The notes under the pieces were generated by a model, which made no database searches, was not told the origin of the DNA, and worked only from the letters and a program-made list of their open reading frames with translations. A program made the translations under genes and the position numbers. DNA of 64,000 nucleotides. Origin: Galeruca laticollis. Taxonomy: Eukaryota; Arthropoda; Insecta; Coleoptera; Chrysomelidae. Each line of letters opens with the position of its first letter. The first letter of the stretch is position 1. The DNA lies in contig OY998180.1 of the NCBI GenBank assembly GCA_963921935.1, forward strand, positions 1,178,001 to 1,242,000, written 5' to 3'. This document shows, in pieces, positions 22,572 through 34,040 of this stretch.

Positions 22572-25413
22572 CTAGGATAGATTGCAGGATTCTGCCACTG
22601 AATAATAAGGTCTCTCAAGCAGAAACGCCGTTGTCAATCTCCGGAACCTATTAAATGTATTTGCCACTTTCAATTCTAAAGGTAGCTGATTGAATAGTTT
22701 TTTGGCATTGAAGGTGATGGAATTTTTTACCAGATCAGAGGTGGGTATTGTTAAGTGAATATCGAAATTTTTTCTTCTAGTTGGATAACTATGAATTGGT
22801 CTCTCAGTTAAATTGTGAAAGTGTTTGCGAACCAAACACACGAATTCCAAAATAAATAGAGCTGGAAGAGTTAAAATTTTGTATCTCTTAAACCATAAAT
22901 GTAAATGTAACGAATAGCTCTTTTTTGTAGTTTGAAGATAGATGCGAAGATGTGCAAACTACAAGACCCCTAGAAAGGCAAACCATAGTGAAGGTGCTAT
23001 TCGAACAAAGAGTAGTAAGTTGTTAAATCAGCAGAAGAATCGAGCTGTTTAGATACATATTTAATGGCAAAACAAGCAGAGGATAATTTTTTCGCTAATG
23101 TGTCTACATGTACAGACCATTTAAGGGCACTGTCAATATGGAGACCATGAAACTTAATCGAATTTGAAGATCTTATTAAGTCATTGTTAAGTTTGAGAGG
23201 TTGCAAAACTCCTTTGTAAGATAAAACTAAAGTTTTCTCAGTGTTTAAACAAAGCCCGTTCGAGTTCAAGACCAGGACAATAGTAATGAGATCTTTGCCT
23301 ATGATAGAATGTAAAGTTCGTATATATGAACTGCTCCAGGTTACACTAGTGTCATCAGCAAATCAAATGAATTTACCATTAATTCGTAAGTCTGTGACAT
23401 CGTTAATGAATAACAAAAAAAGAATTGGACCTAAAACTGAACCCTGGGGTACCCCGCCTCTAACTGGTAAATTTTTTCGAAACTTTACCATTTGCTAGTA
23501 CCATTTGTTTTCTACACTTTAGGTAAAATTCAAATCATTTTAAAGGAATACCATGGATGCCATAATATTCTAGTTTGTTTATAAAAATTTCGTGATCAAC
23601 ACAATCGAAGGCCTTCGCGAAATCACAAAAAACCGAAGCCGTGAAAAGTTTATTATTAAGTGAGGTATATATTTCATTAAGAACAGAAAACATTGCGTCA
23701 TTAGTACATTTATTAGGTAGGAAACTTAATTGTTGGAATTTCAAGATTTTATGTATAAAAAGAAAAGGCAATACACGGTTTTTCATTAGTCTTTCGATTA
23801 TCTTCGATAAGATTGGTAATAAGGCAATATGACGATAGTTACTAGTATTATGTTTCTCCCCACCCTTGTGGAGGGGAACAATTATAGCTGTTTTTAGACA
23901 GTTAGGAAAGAGACCATTTTCAAAGAATTCATTGATTAGAGAACATAAAACGTTAATCACCGCATCTGGAATATTTAAAAATAACTTAGTTGATAACCCA
24001 TCAATGCCTCAGGAAGTTTTGTTTTAAATGCTGAGTATGGTTTGCACTAGCTCAAATTTATCTACTGGTCTAAAAGAGAAACTATTAGTGATTCTTTTAG
24101 AAGGAACTAGGAAAGAACGAGCATCACGAGATATTTTAGAGCTACCTAATATTCTTACAAACGTTTACTAAATAATTGTTAAGTTCGTCTGGGTCGAGTT
24201 AAATAAAGTTTGAGAAACGAGTTTTGTTCCTTAAATCATTGATAACAGACCTAGTTTCTCTCGATAAATTTTTAGGTCTAGAGTTGCGATTGTTATAATA
24301 GTTTTGTTTAATAGATTTGATAGTTTTCCGGTACAATATTTTATAGTTATTGATATAATTGAGTATGTGAGGATTGTCTGTGAATTTTTTAATGTACATG
24401 CGTGATCTCATATTATTAGATGAAGTACGTGTTCCTTTCGTAGACTATGACTTGTGATGTTTAGTTTTACGAGAGCGAAGAGGAAATGATGTATTGAAGC
24501 ACCTGACAATTTTATTAAGAAAGTCCAAGAATGTAGAGTCAATATCTTCAGAAAGAACAATCGAATAATTTGCTAAACATAAGTTATGGAATTTGGTGAG
24601 GTTTTGTTGAGAGATAATCCTCACTAACTGAGTGTTTTTCTTAAGAGATTTACGAGGTAATACGAATTCGGCGAAAACTGCTTCATGGTCAGAGAGACCT
24701 GAGTTAATTACTGAGTGATTCACATCATGGGGCAGAAAGTCGGAAACTATGTAATCTCAAATTGAAGAAGTTGTTTTAGTAGTTCGAGTTGGTGAATCCA
24801 CATGCATATTTAGATCAAATGACTCAAAAATATTTACCAAAGACTTTCGACTGGCACAATCATTAGTAAAGTGAATATTAAAATCACGGCATAAAACTTT
24901 CTCGCTCTTAATATGCAGAGCGTCAAGTAAATTTTGAAGATTCTCAAAAAAAGAATGAACATTTGATAGTGGTGGTTTGTAAATACAAATTAGATGTAGA
25001 AAATCATATTTTAATACAGCCGAGAAGTCCTCGCCAGAAGATAAAATTAGGGTTCCACCGTGAGCTGAATTACTCCTGTCATATCTGCTAATAAATCGAT
25101 ATTTTTCAATAAAAACAGGTTCGTTTGCTTGCAGCCAGTGTTCAGTAATAGCAACATCCAGCGGGAACCCCAATTCCTCCAAAAACAAATACAACTCTTT
25201 CATTTTATTGCGTATTGACTGAATATTAATTAGAACCATCCTTAATCTACTGTCCTTAATACTAAATGAGGATTCTAGTTCCTCTGGACACATCCTATCA
25301 ACGTTTCTTGGAAGAATCGGCAGTAAAGTAACGGCTATTACACTCCCTAATTTTTTGTTGGTGAATTCTCCGTTCCGATGTGATGTAAGTTCTGTAGGTG
25401 GATAGATCTTCAT
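22572..25413 (-). pseudogene. LINE ORF2: endonuclease-reverse transcriptase, multiply broken
   Basis: The endonuclease part (25413-24757 and 24723-24445) has LINIQSIRNK, ITEHWL and LSDHEAVFAE, the last holding the catalytic SDH. The RT part (23960 to about 23300) has PLHKGGEKHNTSNYR, FCDFAKAFDCVDH (motif A), GVPQGSVLGPILFLLFIND (motif B) and FADDTS (motif C). A stop sits just before FADD. The C-terminal part (22850-22572) has KNSITFNAKKLFNQLPLELK. Frame changes and stops mean no active protein. Confidence 0.85.
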
Positions 25414-26356
25414 CCACGTTAACTGAGCTTAAACCATAAAAATCATAAAAGTTATAATAAATTGCCCTTAAAGCTATGGGATCAACAGGCAGACCCTCGG
25501 ATGCTAAAAACACCTTTACACTTGTGGAAGTATAACCTTCAAAACATACAGACGATGGTTGGTCATGTAGATAAGCGAGGAATAACTTGAGAGATGATAA
25601 AATAGCCGGTTCTCTTAATTTAGACATAATATAACGATTACTTCCAGCAGAGGACTCCTGTGTTAATCTGAACATAGGAGGAGTCATCGGGTCCAGTGAA
25701 AAGTTAGTGTCATTGTGTGAATCTTTTGTAAACTGAAATGATTTATCACACGAAAAGCTGTTTGATTTACATACGGCTATAGCATGTTTGTCAGATGTGA
25801 TGGCTACTACTACGGGACGAGAAGGGTCAGAACATTTACTTACAGGCCGTATCACTTGATTAACTTTCACAGGCTGAAGAGAATCCATCGTCGGAGGAGG
25901 CGAGGCTTCTTGGAATAATGAAGATTCAACAGACCACTCTAGTGAAACTCCAGGTGGCCATACATCATTGTTAAACAATTCGCTAGCAGAAATTTTTGTT
26001 AGAAAACCAATTTTAAATGTTGATATTTTTGAATCATTGCTTGAATTGATTAAGGGAAAGCAACGAATGAACTCTGTAAAACCCAGATTTTCTTTAACAT
26101 GATGTAGAATATGATTTGTGGTGAAGCCTGCAGGGAGGTTGTTGACTATTACATAATGCCACCTTTGATTACGGCTAGGGGATAAGTTGTTCGAAACTTC
26201 ACGAATACTGGTTAATTCAGGAGATGTTTCAGTTTGTGTAGAGGATGATGTAATATAGGTGGGACGCTTCTTCTGATTATTGTTGTTAATTTGGGTGTTC
26301 ATATCTTTCAATAAACTAGATATCCCTAGATACGTGCGACGTTGCCGTATTGTCAT
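25298..26356 (-). CDS. LINE ORF1 protein, 352 codons, open
   Basis: The frame is uninterrupted and starts MTIRQRRTYLGISS. It has a Ser/Thr/Asn-rich start, a block reading WHYVIVNNLPAGFT and FIRCFPLIN, and a VWPPGVSLEW motif. Proteins of this class bind the LINE RNA and act as chaperones. The C-terminus overlaps the start of ORF2 by 116 bases in another frame, a usual LINE layout. No zinc knuckle was seen. Confidence 0.6.
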   Translation of the reverse strand: MTIRQRRTYLGISSLLKDMNTQINNNNQKKRPTYITSSSTQTETSPELTSIREVSNNLSPSRNQRWHYVIVNNLPAGFTTNHILHHVKENLGFTEFIRCFPLINSSNDSKISTFKIGFLTKISASELFNNDVWPPGVSLEWSVESSLFQEASPPPTMDSLQPVKVNQVIRPVSKCSDPSRPVVVAITSDKHAIAVCKSNSFSCDKSFQFTKDSHNDTNFSLDPMTPPMFRLTQESSAGSNRYIMSKLREPAILSSLKLFLAYLHDQPSSVCFEGYTSTSVKVFLASEGLPVDPIALRAIYYNFYDFYGLSSVNVDEDLSTYRTYITSERRIHQQKIRECNSRYFTADSSKKR

Positions 26357-26479
26357 GTAAATTAAGAGCCATTAGTTAAAGCTCCGATAAAATGAGTCGG
26401 TGCAAACAATTTAAAATCAATGATTCCTTAAAATTCAAAGCTCCTTTAGTTAATCGGCCCTTACAAATAGGTCGGTACA

Positions 26480-27149
26480 AGTGGCTGTTATACAATATTA
26501 TTTATAATTCGCATTTATTGAATTTTCTAAATAGAATAGAATTCTGTTTTTAAACTAGAAGGAGTGATTCGAATTTAAGTTGGCAATTCTGTAGATTCCT
26601 GATTGGTCAGATCACAGCTGGCTTTACTCAGCACTTTTGACATATATCATGATCGAAAAATTGTGTAAATTATAAACAAACTTTCTTTGGAGCAAATAGA
26701 TGATGATTATTTGTTTCTTATCTTCATATATTATGGCGTCTTATTTAGCATTATATCATGAACAGATTAATTTCTGTAGTATATCTTCACATAGGTATCT
26801 CGTAATTTATCCCAAAAACTCGAATGTTATGTATGTATACCTATCTATTGATCTTATAAAATAACAAAATAAGCAATTGACAAATCGTTGATGCATAAAA
26901 GTTATCGTACTTTATTTATTAATACTTTTAATATATGATTTATTCAAATTTACCTTTAAGACCATTTAATATAATAATTTGCTAGCTATAACTGCGCCAG
27001 ACCATTTTATAATTTGTTTTAAGTTAATTTCAAATGAAAATACATACAGTAACCAATTAAATGGCACTAACAATTACTAAAAAAGTGTTCAAATAGATTT
27101 CATTGTGACACAAAAACAATGTTATAATGAAGTCTCTATTATACGCGAA
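26480..27149. other. No gene seen
   Basis: AT-rich and without recognisable frames or repeats. Confidence 0.4.
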
Positions 27150-27445
27150 TTAAAGAAATTCTTTTTCGGAATACCGTTTCGAAATTCCGAATCGAAATTT
27201 CGAAAGCATCGTATCCATACTAATCAAAGACCTTATCACACACATGCAGTAATTTTCCGTTCGAAATTGTTTCCGATTCGAAATTCCGCAAGGTGGTCTG
27301 TGCATTCGGAATCCCGCGCGAAATAATACAAGTCTTCCATTGATTTTATATAGGTCGCATCATACATGCGTAAATTTCGTACGGAAAACGTGTGTGTTCA
27401 TTTGAAGTAGTTTTGGATTTTGGAGCTCCGGTGCACGTCTACACG

Positions 27446-27640
27446 ATGTCTGATTTAGAACAATTTATTATAGCCGTAGAAAGTTCCCCATGCTTATGGA
27501 ACACTAATCATGAATATTGTCATAACAGAGACCTTAAGGAAATGGCGTGGCAGGCGATCGCTAAATAAATTTACACTGACTGGGACAGTTTCGAAGCAAT
27601 GAAAAATATTCGTCGAAAGAGTTTATAGACATCCGATAAT
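27446..27640 (+). pseudogene. MADF-domain protein fragment
   Basis: ATG at 27446 gives MSDLEQFIIAVESSPCLWN, then RDLKEMAWQAIAK, followed by a stop and a still recognisable tail (FEAMKNIRRKS). The pattern of acidic start, hydrophobic helix, CLWN and W-AIA is a MADF domain, the DNA-binding partner in many Harbinger elements. Two stops break it. Confidence 0.65.
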
Positions 27641-27689
27641 ATTTGATGAATTTCTCTGGATTGGCTCGTAATTTTTCAATTTTTACAAT

Positions 27690-27798
27690 CTTTGGGTGTT
27701 CAGGGGATGAAACCAGTTAACGGCGAGGTTTTTCTTTTTCTTAGGAAGATAGAGCAACAATGCAATCACAAAATCAGAAGATCGTCGTCAAAGTCCAT
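27690..27798 (-). pseudogene. First exon of a Harbinger transposase
   Basis: From the minus-strand ATG at 27798 it reads MDFDDDLLIL, a basic stretch, and after a frame change WFHPLNTQR. The start MDFDDD-LL, then an arginine/lysine run, then W-HP-N--R is the conserved N-terminus of many insect Harbinger transposases. Confidence 0.6.
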
Positions 27799-27997
27799 AT
27801 TTTGATCTTTACTGAGTCTTGTTATTTCGATAGAAAATAAATACATGTGTGTAATGCATATACGGAATTTCGAATCGATATTCCGAAAAGGAATTTCGAA
27901 TGTATGTGGCCGGCCTAAACAACCAATTTTTGGCTCTATTCTGTATACTAGTTTTGCTTGTGAGTGTGTAAAACTGTATCCAATCTATATACATAAA

Positions 27998-28653
27998 CAG
28001 TGCGGTCGTAATTTGTTCCCCCCCCTCATAACTTCCGAAAGGAATGAGATATAATAACGAAACAAATACTAGATTAAACTGGAGGAAATTATACTATGAA
28101 TAGTAATAGTGGCAAGCACATGACTTCAATTGTGTGATAGAGGGCGTTACTATCTTTAAAATTTATATTGGAAACTAAGGTCACAAAATACCTCATTCGA
28201 AATATATTTTAATTATCTTTACGGCAATAAAAACTTAATTATGATTTTTAAGTGGTTTTAGTGACAGATCGTGAATTAAATGAATGCATCACATCATAAT
28301 CTCAATAACCCACATTCTGTCTATTAACCTCACCATTAAGTGTAAATGCTCATTCGTCACTGTGATGCATTCATTTACTTCACGATATGTCACTAAAACC
28401 ACTTAAAAATCATAATTAAGTTTTTATTGCCGTAACGATAATTAAAATATCTTTCAAATGAGGTATTTTGTGATCTTAGTTTCCAATACAAATTTTAAAG
28501 ATAGTAACGCCCTCTATCGCACAATTGAAGTCAGGTAATTGCCACTATTACTAGTCATAGTATAATTTCCTCAAGTAATCTAGTTTTTGTTTCATAATCA
28601 TATCACATTCCTTTCAGAAGGTATGAAGGGGGCCACAATTTATGACCGCACTG
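27998..28653. mobile_element. Foldback element with TIRs of about 300 bp
   Basis: It begins CAGTGCGGTCGTAATTTG and ends with the complement of that. The arms match through AAATACCTCATTCGAAATAT and TTTTTAAGTGGTTTTAGTGAC to a centre near 28325. Nearly the whole 656 bp can form one hairpin. No ORF. Confidence 0.85.
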
Positions 28654-28682
28654 TATATCATAGACATATATATTGATTAAAT

Positions 28683-28895
28683 ATGCCAAATTTTTGCATG
28701 GTCGTGAATTGTGGAAGTAATTGAATCAGAAACTGTGAAGGAGTTTATAGGATACCATCAGTGTATGACAAAAATAAACGAAAAAATTGCTTAGCTCAGG
28801 AAAGAAGAGCTACATGCATCAAGATTTGACGGACACTAAGTTAAAAATTAGGAGAATATGTTCAAAGCACTTTATTTGAGATGATACATTAGTTC
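28683..28895 (+). pseudogene. THAP zinc-finger remnant
   Basis: ATG at 28683 gives MPNFCMVVNCGSN, then GVYRIPSVYDK, QERRATCIK and finally CSKHFI after a frame change. This supplies the C-x4-C start and the C-x2-H end of a THAP domain, with AVPTF-like residues eroded. Three stops are present. It lies at the border of the 490-bp repeat array. Confidence 0.65.
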
Positions 28896-28920
28896 ATCGA
28901 AGGAACCTTTGCGAAAATAT

Positions 28921-29846
28921 TCATTCAATTTTCTAGGATGAAGAAAAAAATCAGGAGTGCACCACAATGATGCGATTCAGAAGTAAAGTTCGTCAAACTT
29001 AGAGTATCGAATAAAGAGAGGTGAAATCAAATATCCATAGTTACTCAAAAATTATTAGAGTTAGGACATTAACAAAGTCACCCATCGATTTGGGACGGAA
29101 TTTCATCTAACCGAACATGTTTCGAGAAGAAGTTATGCCAAAAATATGTTTTTGGAGAATTGCGAAAAATACAATGTTTTCCATAGGTACATATTTGTCG
29201 GAAAATATTTTTCCTCCCAGAAAATACTCAAATTTTGAGAAATGGGGTTCGTTGGTACGACAAATCGACAGGTGTTGTCCATTTTTCAATAAAATAAATG
29301 TTACAAATTTTAGCAGAGGTTTTAAATTAAATCAAAACATGCCTTCATATAAAAAATCGCACAGACCAAAATAATGGAAATATTAATTTGATTTTCTAGA
29401 AAAGTACCGTAAAAGGTCCAATCCAAGAAAAAAATCAGGAGTGGACTACAATGATGCGATTCAGAAGTATGGTGCGTCAGACTTAGAGTACCGAATAAAG
29501 AGGGGTAAAATCAAATATCCAGAGTGACTAAAAAATTAATAGAGTTAGGACATTAACAAAGTGACCCATCCGTCCCATTTAGGACGGAATTATAACTAAT
29601 CGAACATGTCTCGAGAGGGATAGAGGCCAAATATATGTTTTTGGAGAATTGCGAAAAATGTAATGTTTTCCATACTCATAGTTATAATAGTTCAGGTACA
29701 TATTTGTCGGAAAATATGATTCCTCTCAAAAATACAGAAATTAAGAGGAATGGGATTCTTTGGTGCGATAAATCGACTGGTGTTGTCCATTGTTCGATGA
29801 GAACAATGTTTCAAATCTTAGCAGAGGATTTAAATTAAAAGAAGAC
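28921..29846 (+). repeat. Array of ~490-bp repeat, left flank of the palindrome (about 2 units)
   Basis: Unit landmarks recur in order: AAAAAATCAGGAGTG, ATGATGCGATTCAGAAGTA, ATTAACAAAGT, AATCGAACATGT, TTTGTCGGAAAATAT, TTAGCAGAGG and CTTCATATAAAAAATCGCAC. For example, AATCGAACATGT occurs at about 29111 and 29597. The same unit follows the palindrome (46140-47475) and stands alone at 54838-55310. Copies are roughly 85-90% alike by eye. No unit keeps a convincing ORF. Confidence 0.8.
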
Positions 29847-30206
29847 AGTGCACTCCTGATTTTTTTCGTTATAGATTGGACCTTTGACATTACTTTCCTA
29901 GAAAATTAAATGAATATTATCATTATTTTGGTCTGTGCGATTTTTTATATGAAGGCTTGTCAGTAGTGTAGCTATGCGGGTTCTAACTCACTACTTCGAA
30001 AAACGTCCGCTAGGTGACGGTGGCGCTGGTGTCGTTGGCGCTGTCGGCGGTGTGTGTCGTCGATTTTTTATCCAGTCGGCCATTTTTTATCCGTCGGCCA
30101 CTGGATTTCGCTAGATGGCGCATTTTTACAGATTTCTCTAGATGTCTGTGTGTCGTCCATTTTTTATCCGGTAAATTTGTGCATGACGTAACCGAAAAAA
30201 TTTTTT

Positions 30207-30280
30207 GCCCCGAGTGAGATTCGAACCCACGACCTCATCGTTCCCAGCCTACACCGCTACATGTATGCTATGAGGGTTCC
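30207..30280 (-). tRNA. tRNA-like module 1, left arm
   Basis: The minus strand has TAGCATACATGTAGC (A-box region), AGGCTGGGAACGATGAGG (anticodon region) and GTGGGTTCGAATCTCAC, a T-arm with five base pairs, followed by TCGGGGC. The 5' acceptor strand does not pair with TCGGGGC. It is tRNA-derived; function unproven. Confidence 0.55.
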
Positions 30281-30496
30281 AATGTATTTCATTTTTGAAA
30301 TTGACCATATGCGTATTATTTTGAAATCTCAAGGATTTTCACGAAGCCTCGTAGAAAATATTATCTGATTTCAACATACGATGGTTTCGACGTTTTCTTC
30401 AATGCTCCCTTGTAGGATTATGTGACAATATATACATGAATATGTCCCACGTTTTTAAAGGAATTGTATTAACTATAAAATCGAAAAAAAAAATTT

Positions 30497-30569
30497 ACCT
30501 TGAGTGAGATTCGATCATCGTACCTTTACGGTACTAGCCTGACGCACTAAGCTGTACACCACGGTATCT
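30497..30569 (-). tRNA. tRNA-like module 2, left arm
   Basis: The minus strand has CAGCTTAGTGCGTCAGGCT, GTACCGTAAAGGTAC as an anticodon-arm-like hairpin, and GATCGAATCTCACT as a B box. It is diverged from module 1 but has the same layout. Confidence 0.5.
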
Positions 30570-30705
30570 CGTATAAGATCAGGAAGTAGTATAGTATGGC
30601 TTTAATCGAATACAGACGTCGCATTGAGGAATTTAAAAATCAATCAACTAGGGATGTTACTTTTTATGTAGATAAGCGGTATTGTTATAACAAATTATGA
30701 TATTT

Positions 30706-30770
30706 CCACGAGGGATCGCAATCCCACAACCTATCGTTCCCAACAGAATTCATAGCAGTTGTGCAACGAG
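30706..30770 (-). tRNA. tRNA-like module 3, left arm
   Basis: The minus strand reads AACTGCTATGAATTCTGTTG, GGGAACGATAGGTTGTGG and GGGATTGCGATCCC, the last a T-arm-like hairpin. It is the most eroded of the three. Confidence 0.4.
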
Positions 30771-31088
30771 TATCATATACACAAAATTTGTAGTACACAG
30801 TGTTATTTTGATGAAATTTCATATGATACAGACATTGGCTGAGACATCGATTTGAGGACTCATAGTGAACAAGTGTCTTTGATATTTGAACGTTGTAAAA
30901 ATGTTCGCACATGAGATTGAACTTAATAATTGTTAGTATAATCAATAATAACATTTTTATCATACCCACATGAGAGAGGAATTAATCTATAACAAATCTA
31001 ATTTACTGGAACGAATCCAAATTTTATGACGCTAGTGTTAATTATTTTTTAAAATCTCCTTCATCACGACTTTCGACGTTATATCATA

Positions 31089-31101
31089 AAGATTATTAAC
31101 G
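31089..31101 (+). repeat. Penelope insertion target duplication, left
   Basis: AAGATTATTAACG, identical to 36801-36813. Confidence 0.85.
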
Positions 31102-31221
31102 AAATTGACTGTCTCGACCCTTACTTCGTGGAATATGCTCATATTAGTGTTTTTGAATGAAACTCACGGTCTCTAGTTAATTCCACAATATAATACAAGT
31201 TATTGAAAATTCTAACAAATT

Positions 31222-31255
31222 GACAATTGTTTCGATAAATCAATATCATCGTCAG
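31222..31255 (-). ncRNA. Hammerhead-ribozyme-like core, copy A 3' region
   Basis: Identical to the motif at 36691-36724 but on the minus strand: CTGACGA, GATA...TATC, GAAA, then ACAATTGTC. See the entry there. Confidence 0.5.
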
Positions 31256-31500
31256 AATGACAGAAGTTACATTTCATTTTATGCCTACTTGATGTTTAGT
31301 AGTTATTTTTGGCTAGACCAAGAAGTAACCTAACTTGTGATTGGCTTAATATATGTTTATAGAAAAAGAAGAAGATGTGATATTGCAAATATTATTAGCC
31401 CTATGGTGATATCCTGGATATCATTTTCCAATTAAGATCAGTATAACTGTGCAATGATATAGAAAACCAGGAAAACTATATCTGCTGATCTTTACAATTA

Positions 31501-33785
31501 TCACTTAAGAAGACAGTTTATTAGTGGAGAAGTCCCTAGATTTAACTGTTCATTGACAACTTCATATTGTGGGTTTCTTAAATGTCTTCTAATTTCCAGT
31601 TCTTCAAGGAAATCCAGTTCTTGTTTCTTTTCACAAATATGCAGCACTTCTAGTTCTGTGTTAGATGTCAATGAATGATTGGTGTCAAGTAGATGTTTTG
31701 CGTAGTGGGATTTATCTGGTTGTTTTAATCTGTATGCTCGTAAGTGCTCACTGTATCGTATTTCAAAATTCCTAAGGGTCTGATCCAAATAGACAGCATT
31801 ACATTCTGGACATTTGAGTTTATATATACCTGACTTCTTTAATAGTGGTATTTTTGTTTTTACATTTAACAATTTTGTACTAACGTTACTTTCTGTTTTA
31901 AAAGAAATAGTTGTATTCGTTGCTGAAGATATTATCTTTGAAATATTATTAGAAATATTTCCTGCGTATGTGATGGTTTTATAAGTTTTAGTTTCAGCAT
32001 CTTGTTTAGGATATATTAGCTGTAATGCCACTTTTTCCTCTGTTTTACTAATTAGCTTATTTATCATATCTAATGGATAACCGTTAGATGTTGCTATTTG
32101 TCTAATTGTATTAATCTCTCTATCCAAATTACATTTGTTCATAGGAACTGAAAAAGCTCTATGTATCATTGCATTATATGCTGCTAGTCTGTGTGACACA
32201 GGGTGGTTAGAATTGAATGGAATTGTCACATCAGTCTGTGTTGGTTTTCGGTAAATTGAATAATCAAGTACATTATTAACTCTTTGAATTTTTAAATCAA
32301 GAAAATTGATTGAGCTATTTTCTTCAATTTCTAATGTAAATTTAATTTTCGGGTGTAAATTATTGATGTGGTTGAAAATACATCTAATTGTCGTTCACTA
32401 CCCATAAAACAAGCTAATATGTCATCTACATATCTATACCAAAATAAAATATTTTTCGAAATATTACTTTCAAAGATCTTTCTTTCTAAATTATGCATAA
32501 AAATGTTTGCTAAAATAGGTGATATAGGCCTTCCCTTTGGTAAACCTTCATTTTGAATATATATCTTATTGTCAAAAGTGAAATAATTCTGATTAATACA
32601 TACATCAAATAAATTAAGTATATCTGATATTATTCCTGGATTAATATTTTTATCTTCTAGTAATTTTCTTACAAGTATTAGACATTCTTTAGGAGGAATT
32701 TTAGTAAACATATTAGTTACATCGAACGAAATGAGTTTATAGTTATCTTGCAAGTGGATTGGTTTCAACTTTTTGATTAGTTCTATTGAATTTCTAATTG
32801 AGTACTGAGATTCATATCCGTAAGTATTGAGTATATTGTTGAGCTTCTTTGCCAATATATTATTAGGAGCATTAACATAAGCGACTACAGGTCTAATTGG
32901 TTTCGTTATTTTATGTAATTTAACTGTTCCATATAATTGTGGACAATGAGGATTCTTATGTATGATAGACCTCTTTTCGTAATCATTTAAAAGATAATTT
33001 GAATTATTAACAATATCCCTTACATTATTAGAAAACTTCTTTGTTGGGTCTGCTTTAAGAACTTTTACATCGCTGGATTCTATGAAGTTATATAATTTGG
33101 AATTGTAATTTTCAGTCGTCAAAATGACAGTAGCGTTCCCCTTATCAGATTTTGTAACTGTTAGGTTATTATTCTCTATCTTCTTTTTTATTGCATTTAA
33201 AACTGTAATGTCATTTTTTGTTTGACGTTTAACTTTTGAAGGTTCAATATTTTTGATTAAATTGGCAATTTTTAATTTGCCATAAAGAAAATTATTTGAA
33301 TTAGATTTTAAAGCTATTTCTGACTCTGTAGCTATAATTTGTTTAATATTATTCGTAAATTTAGGTGGTATGCTGTACTTTAAACCTTTATTTAAAAATT
33401 CTATTTCACTATTTGTAAAATTAGTGTCTGAAAGGTTTTCAAATCGTGGTGCAAAGTGTGTTGGTATGTAGGTACTTACAGTTTCATGATGTTTTGAGTA
33501 TTGAATTTTATGTTGTGTGTGTTCAAGATTCTGTAGCTTCTTTTCTTGTTTCTTAAATTTCATATGCTCCATCGTGCTGACATTTTCTCTAACTGTTTCA
33601 TCCAAACAGTCAAATTCTACTGGATGTAATTGGAATGTGAGTTCTGAATGTACAACTTTTATGTAGTTGTCTAAGGAATCTCTAACTTTGAACCATTTCT
33701 TACATCCTGATTTTATCCAAACTCGTTGAGCACATTTTATAGCTTTTTGTGCTTGTGGTGTTTTAGTGTGACATTTTATATTCAC
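31501..33785 (-). pseudogene. Penelope copy A: RT and GIY-YIG protein, disabled
   Basis: Two frames (33785-32331 and 32229-31501) are over 90% like copy B by eye. RT motif A (FDVTNMFTKIP) and motif C (YRYVDDILA) are intact, but motif B reads GLPKGRPISP where copy B has GLPMGSPISP. The reading frame breaks between 32331 and 32370. In the GIY-YIG endonuclease, copy A has AVYLDQT against AVYLGQT, losing the conserved glycine. It is inactive. The sequence upstream of the annotated ATG stays open and matches the start of copy B, so the true start is further right. Confidence 0.9.
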
Positions 33786-33912
33786 ATAATTTGGTATTAC
33801 CTTTTTCCTAAGGCATTCTTGGTTAAACCAAATGTTTTGTGATCCTTTGTAACGTTTTTATAGTAACTTCTGGTACAGTCGGGTCAAATCTTCTCTCGAA
33901 GATTTTTTATTG

Positions 33913-34040
33913 AAATTGACTGTCTCGACCCTTACTTCGAATATGTTCATATTAGTGCTTTTAAATGAAACTCACGGTCTCTAGTTAATTCCACAATATA
34001 ATACAAGTTATTGAAAATTCTAAAAAATTGACAATTGTTT
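33913..34040 (-). repeat. Partial 3'-end copy between the Penelope units (pseudo-LTR)
   Basis: It matches 31102-31229 in the same orientation. Read with copy A, it places a second 3' end upstream of the ORF, the arrangement expected of Penelope elements. It is cut at 34040 inside the hammerhead-like core, right where copy B begins. Confidence 0.8.

Larger units (their letters stand above)
22345..26356 (-). mobile_element. LINE (CR1/Jockey-like), near full length, decayed
   Basis: A 4-kb unit on the minus strand has ORF1, then an ORF2 with endonuclease and reverse transcriptase, and ends in a (CT)n tail at about 22350-22370. It lies inside the Harbinger element. Several stops and frameshifts break ORF2, while ORF1 remains open. 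No clean target duplication was found. Confidence 0.85.
19470..26479. mobile_element. PIF/Harbinger element interrupted by a LINE
   Basis: Both ends carry a repeated block TG(C/T)ACCGAC followed by CTAAAGG- and CTTTAA-rich sequence: at 19470 and about 19548 on the plus strand, and at 26479 and about 26400 on the minus strand. Between them lie the two genes typical of Harbinger elements, a transposase and a Myb/SANT-like partner, pointing towards each other. About 4 kb of the right part is a LINE inserted between the Myb-like gene and the right end. A 3-bp target duplication was not evident. Confidence 0.7.
27150..27915. mobile_element. Deleted second PIF/Harbinger-type element
   Basis: Inverted ends of about 40 bp share AAATTC(C)TTTTTCGGAATA and TTCGAAATTCCG; further partial copies lie inside the left part. 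Between them are only the first exon of a MADF-domain protein on the plus strand and the first exon of a Harbinger transposase on the minus strand. It looks like a large internal deletion that kept both gene starts. Confidence 0.65.

Noticed and set aside
30014..30217. 67-codon ORF in the palindrome arm
   Set aside because: No motif, low-complexity leucine/serine run, and it runs into a tRNA-like module.
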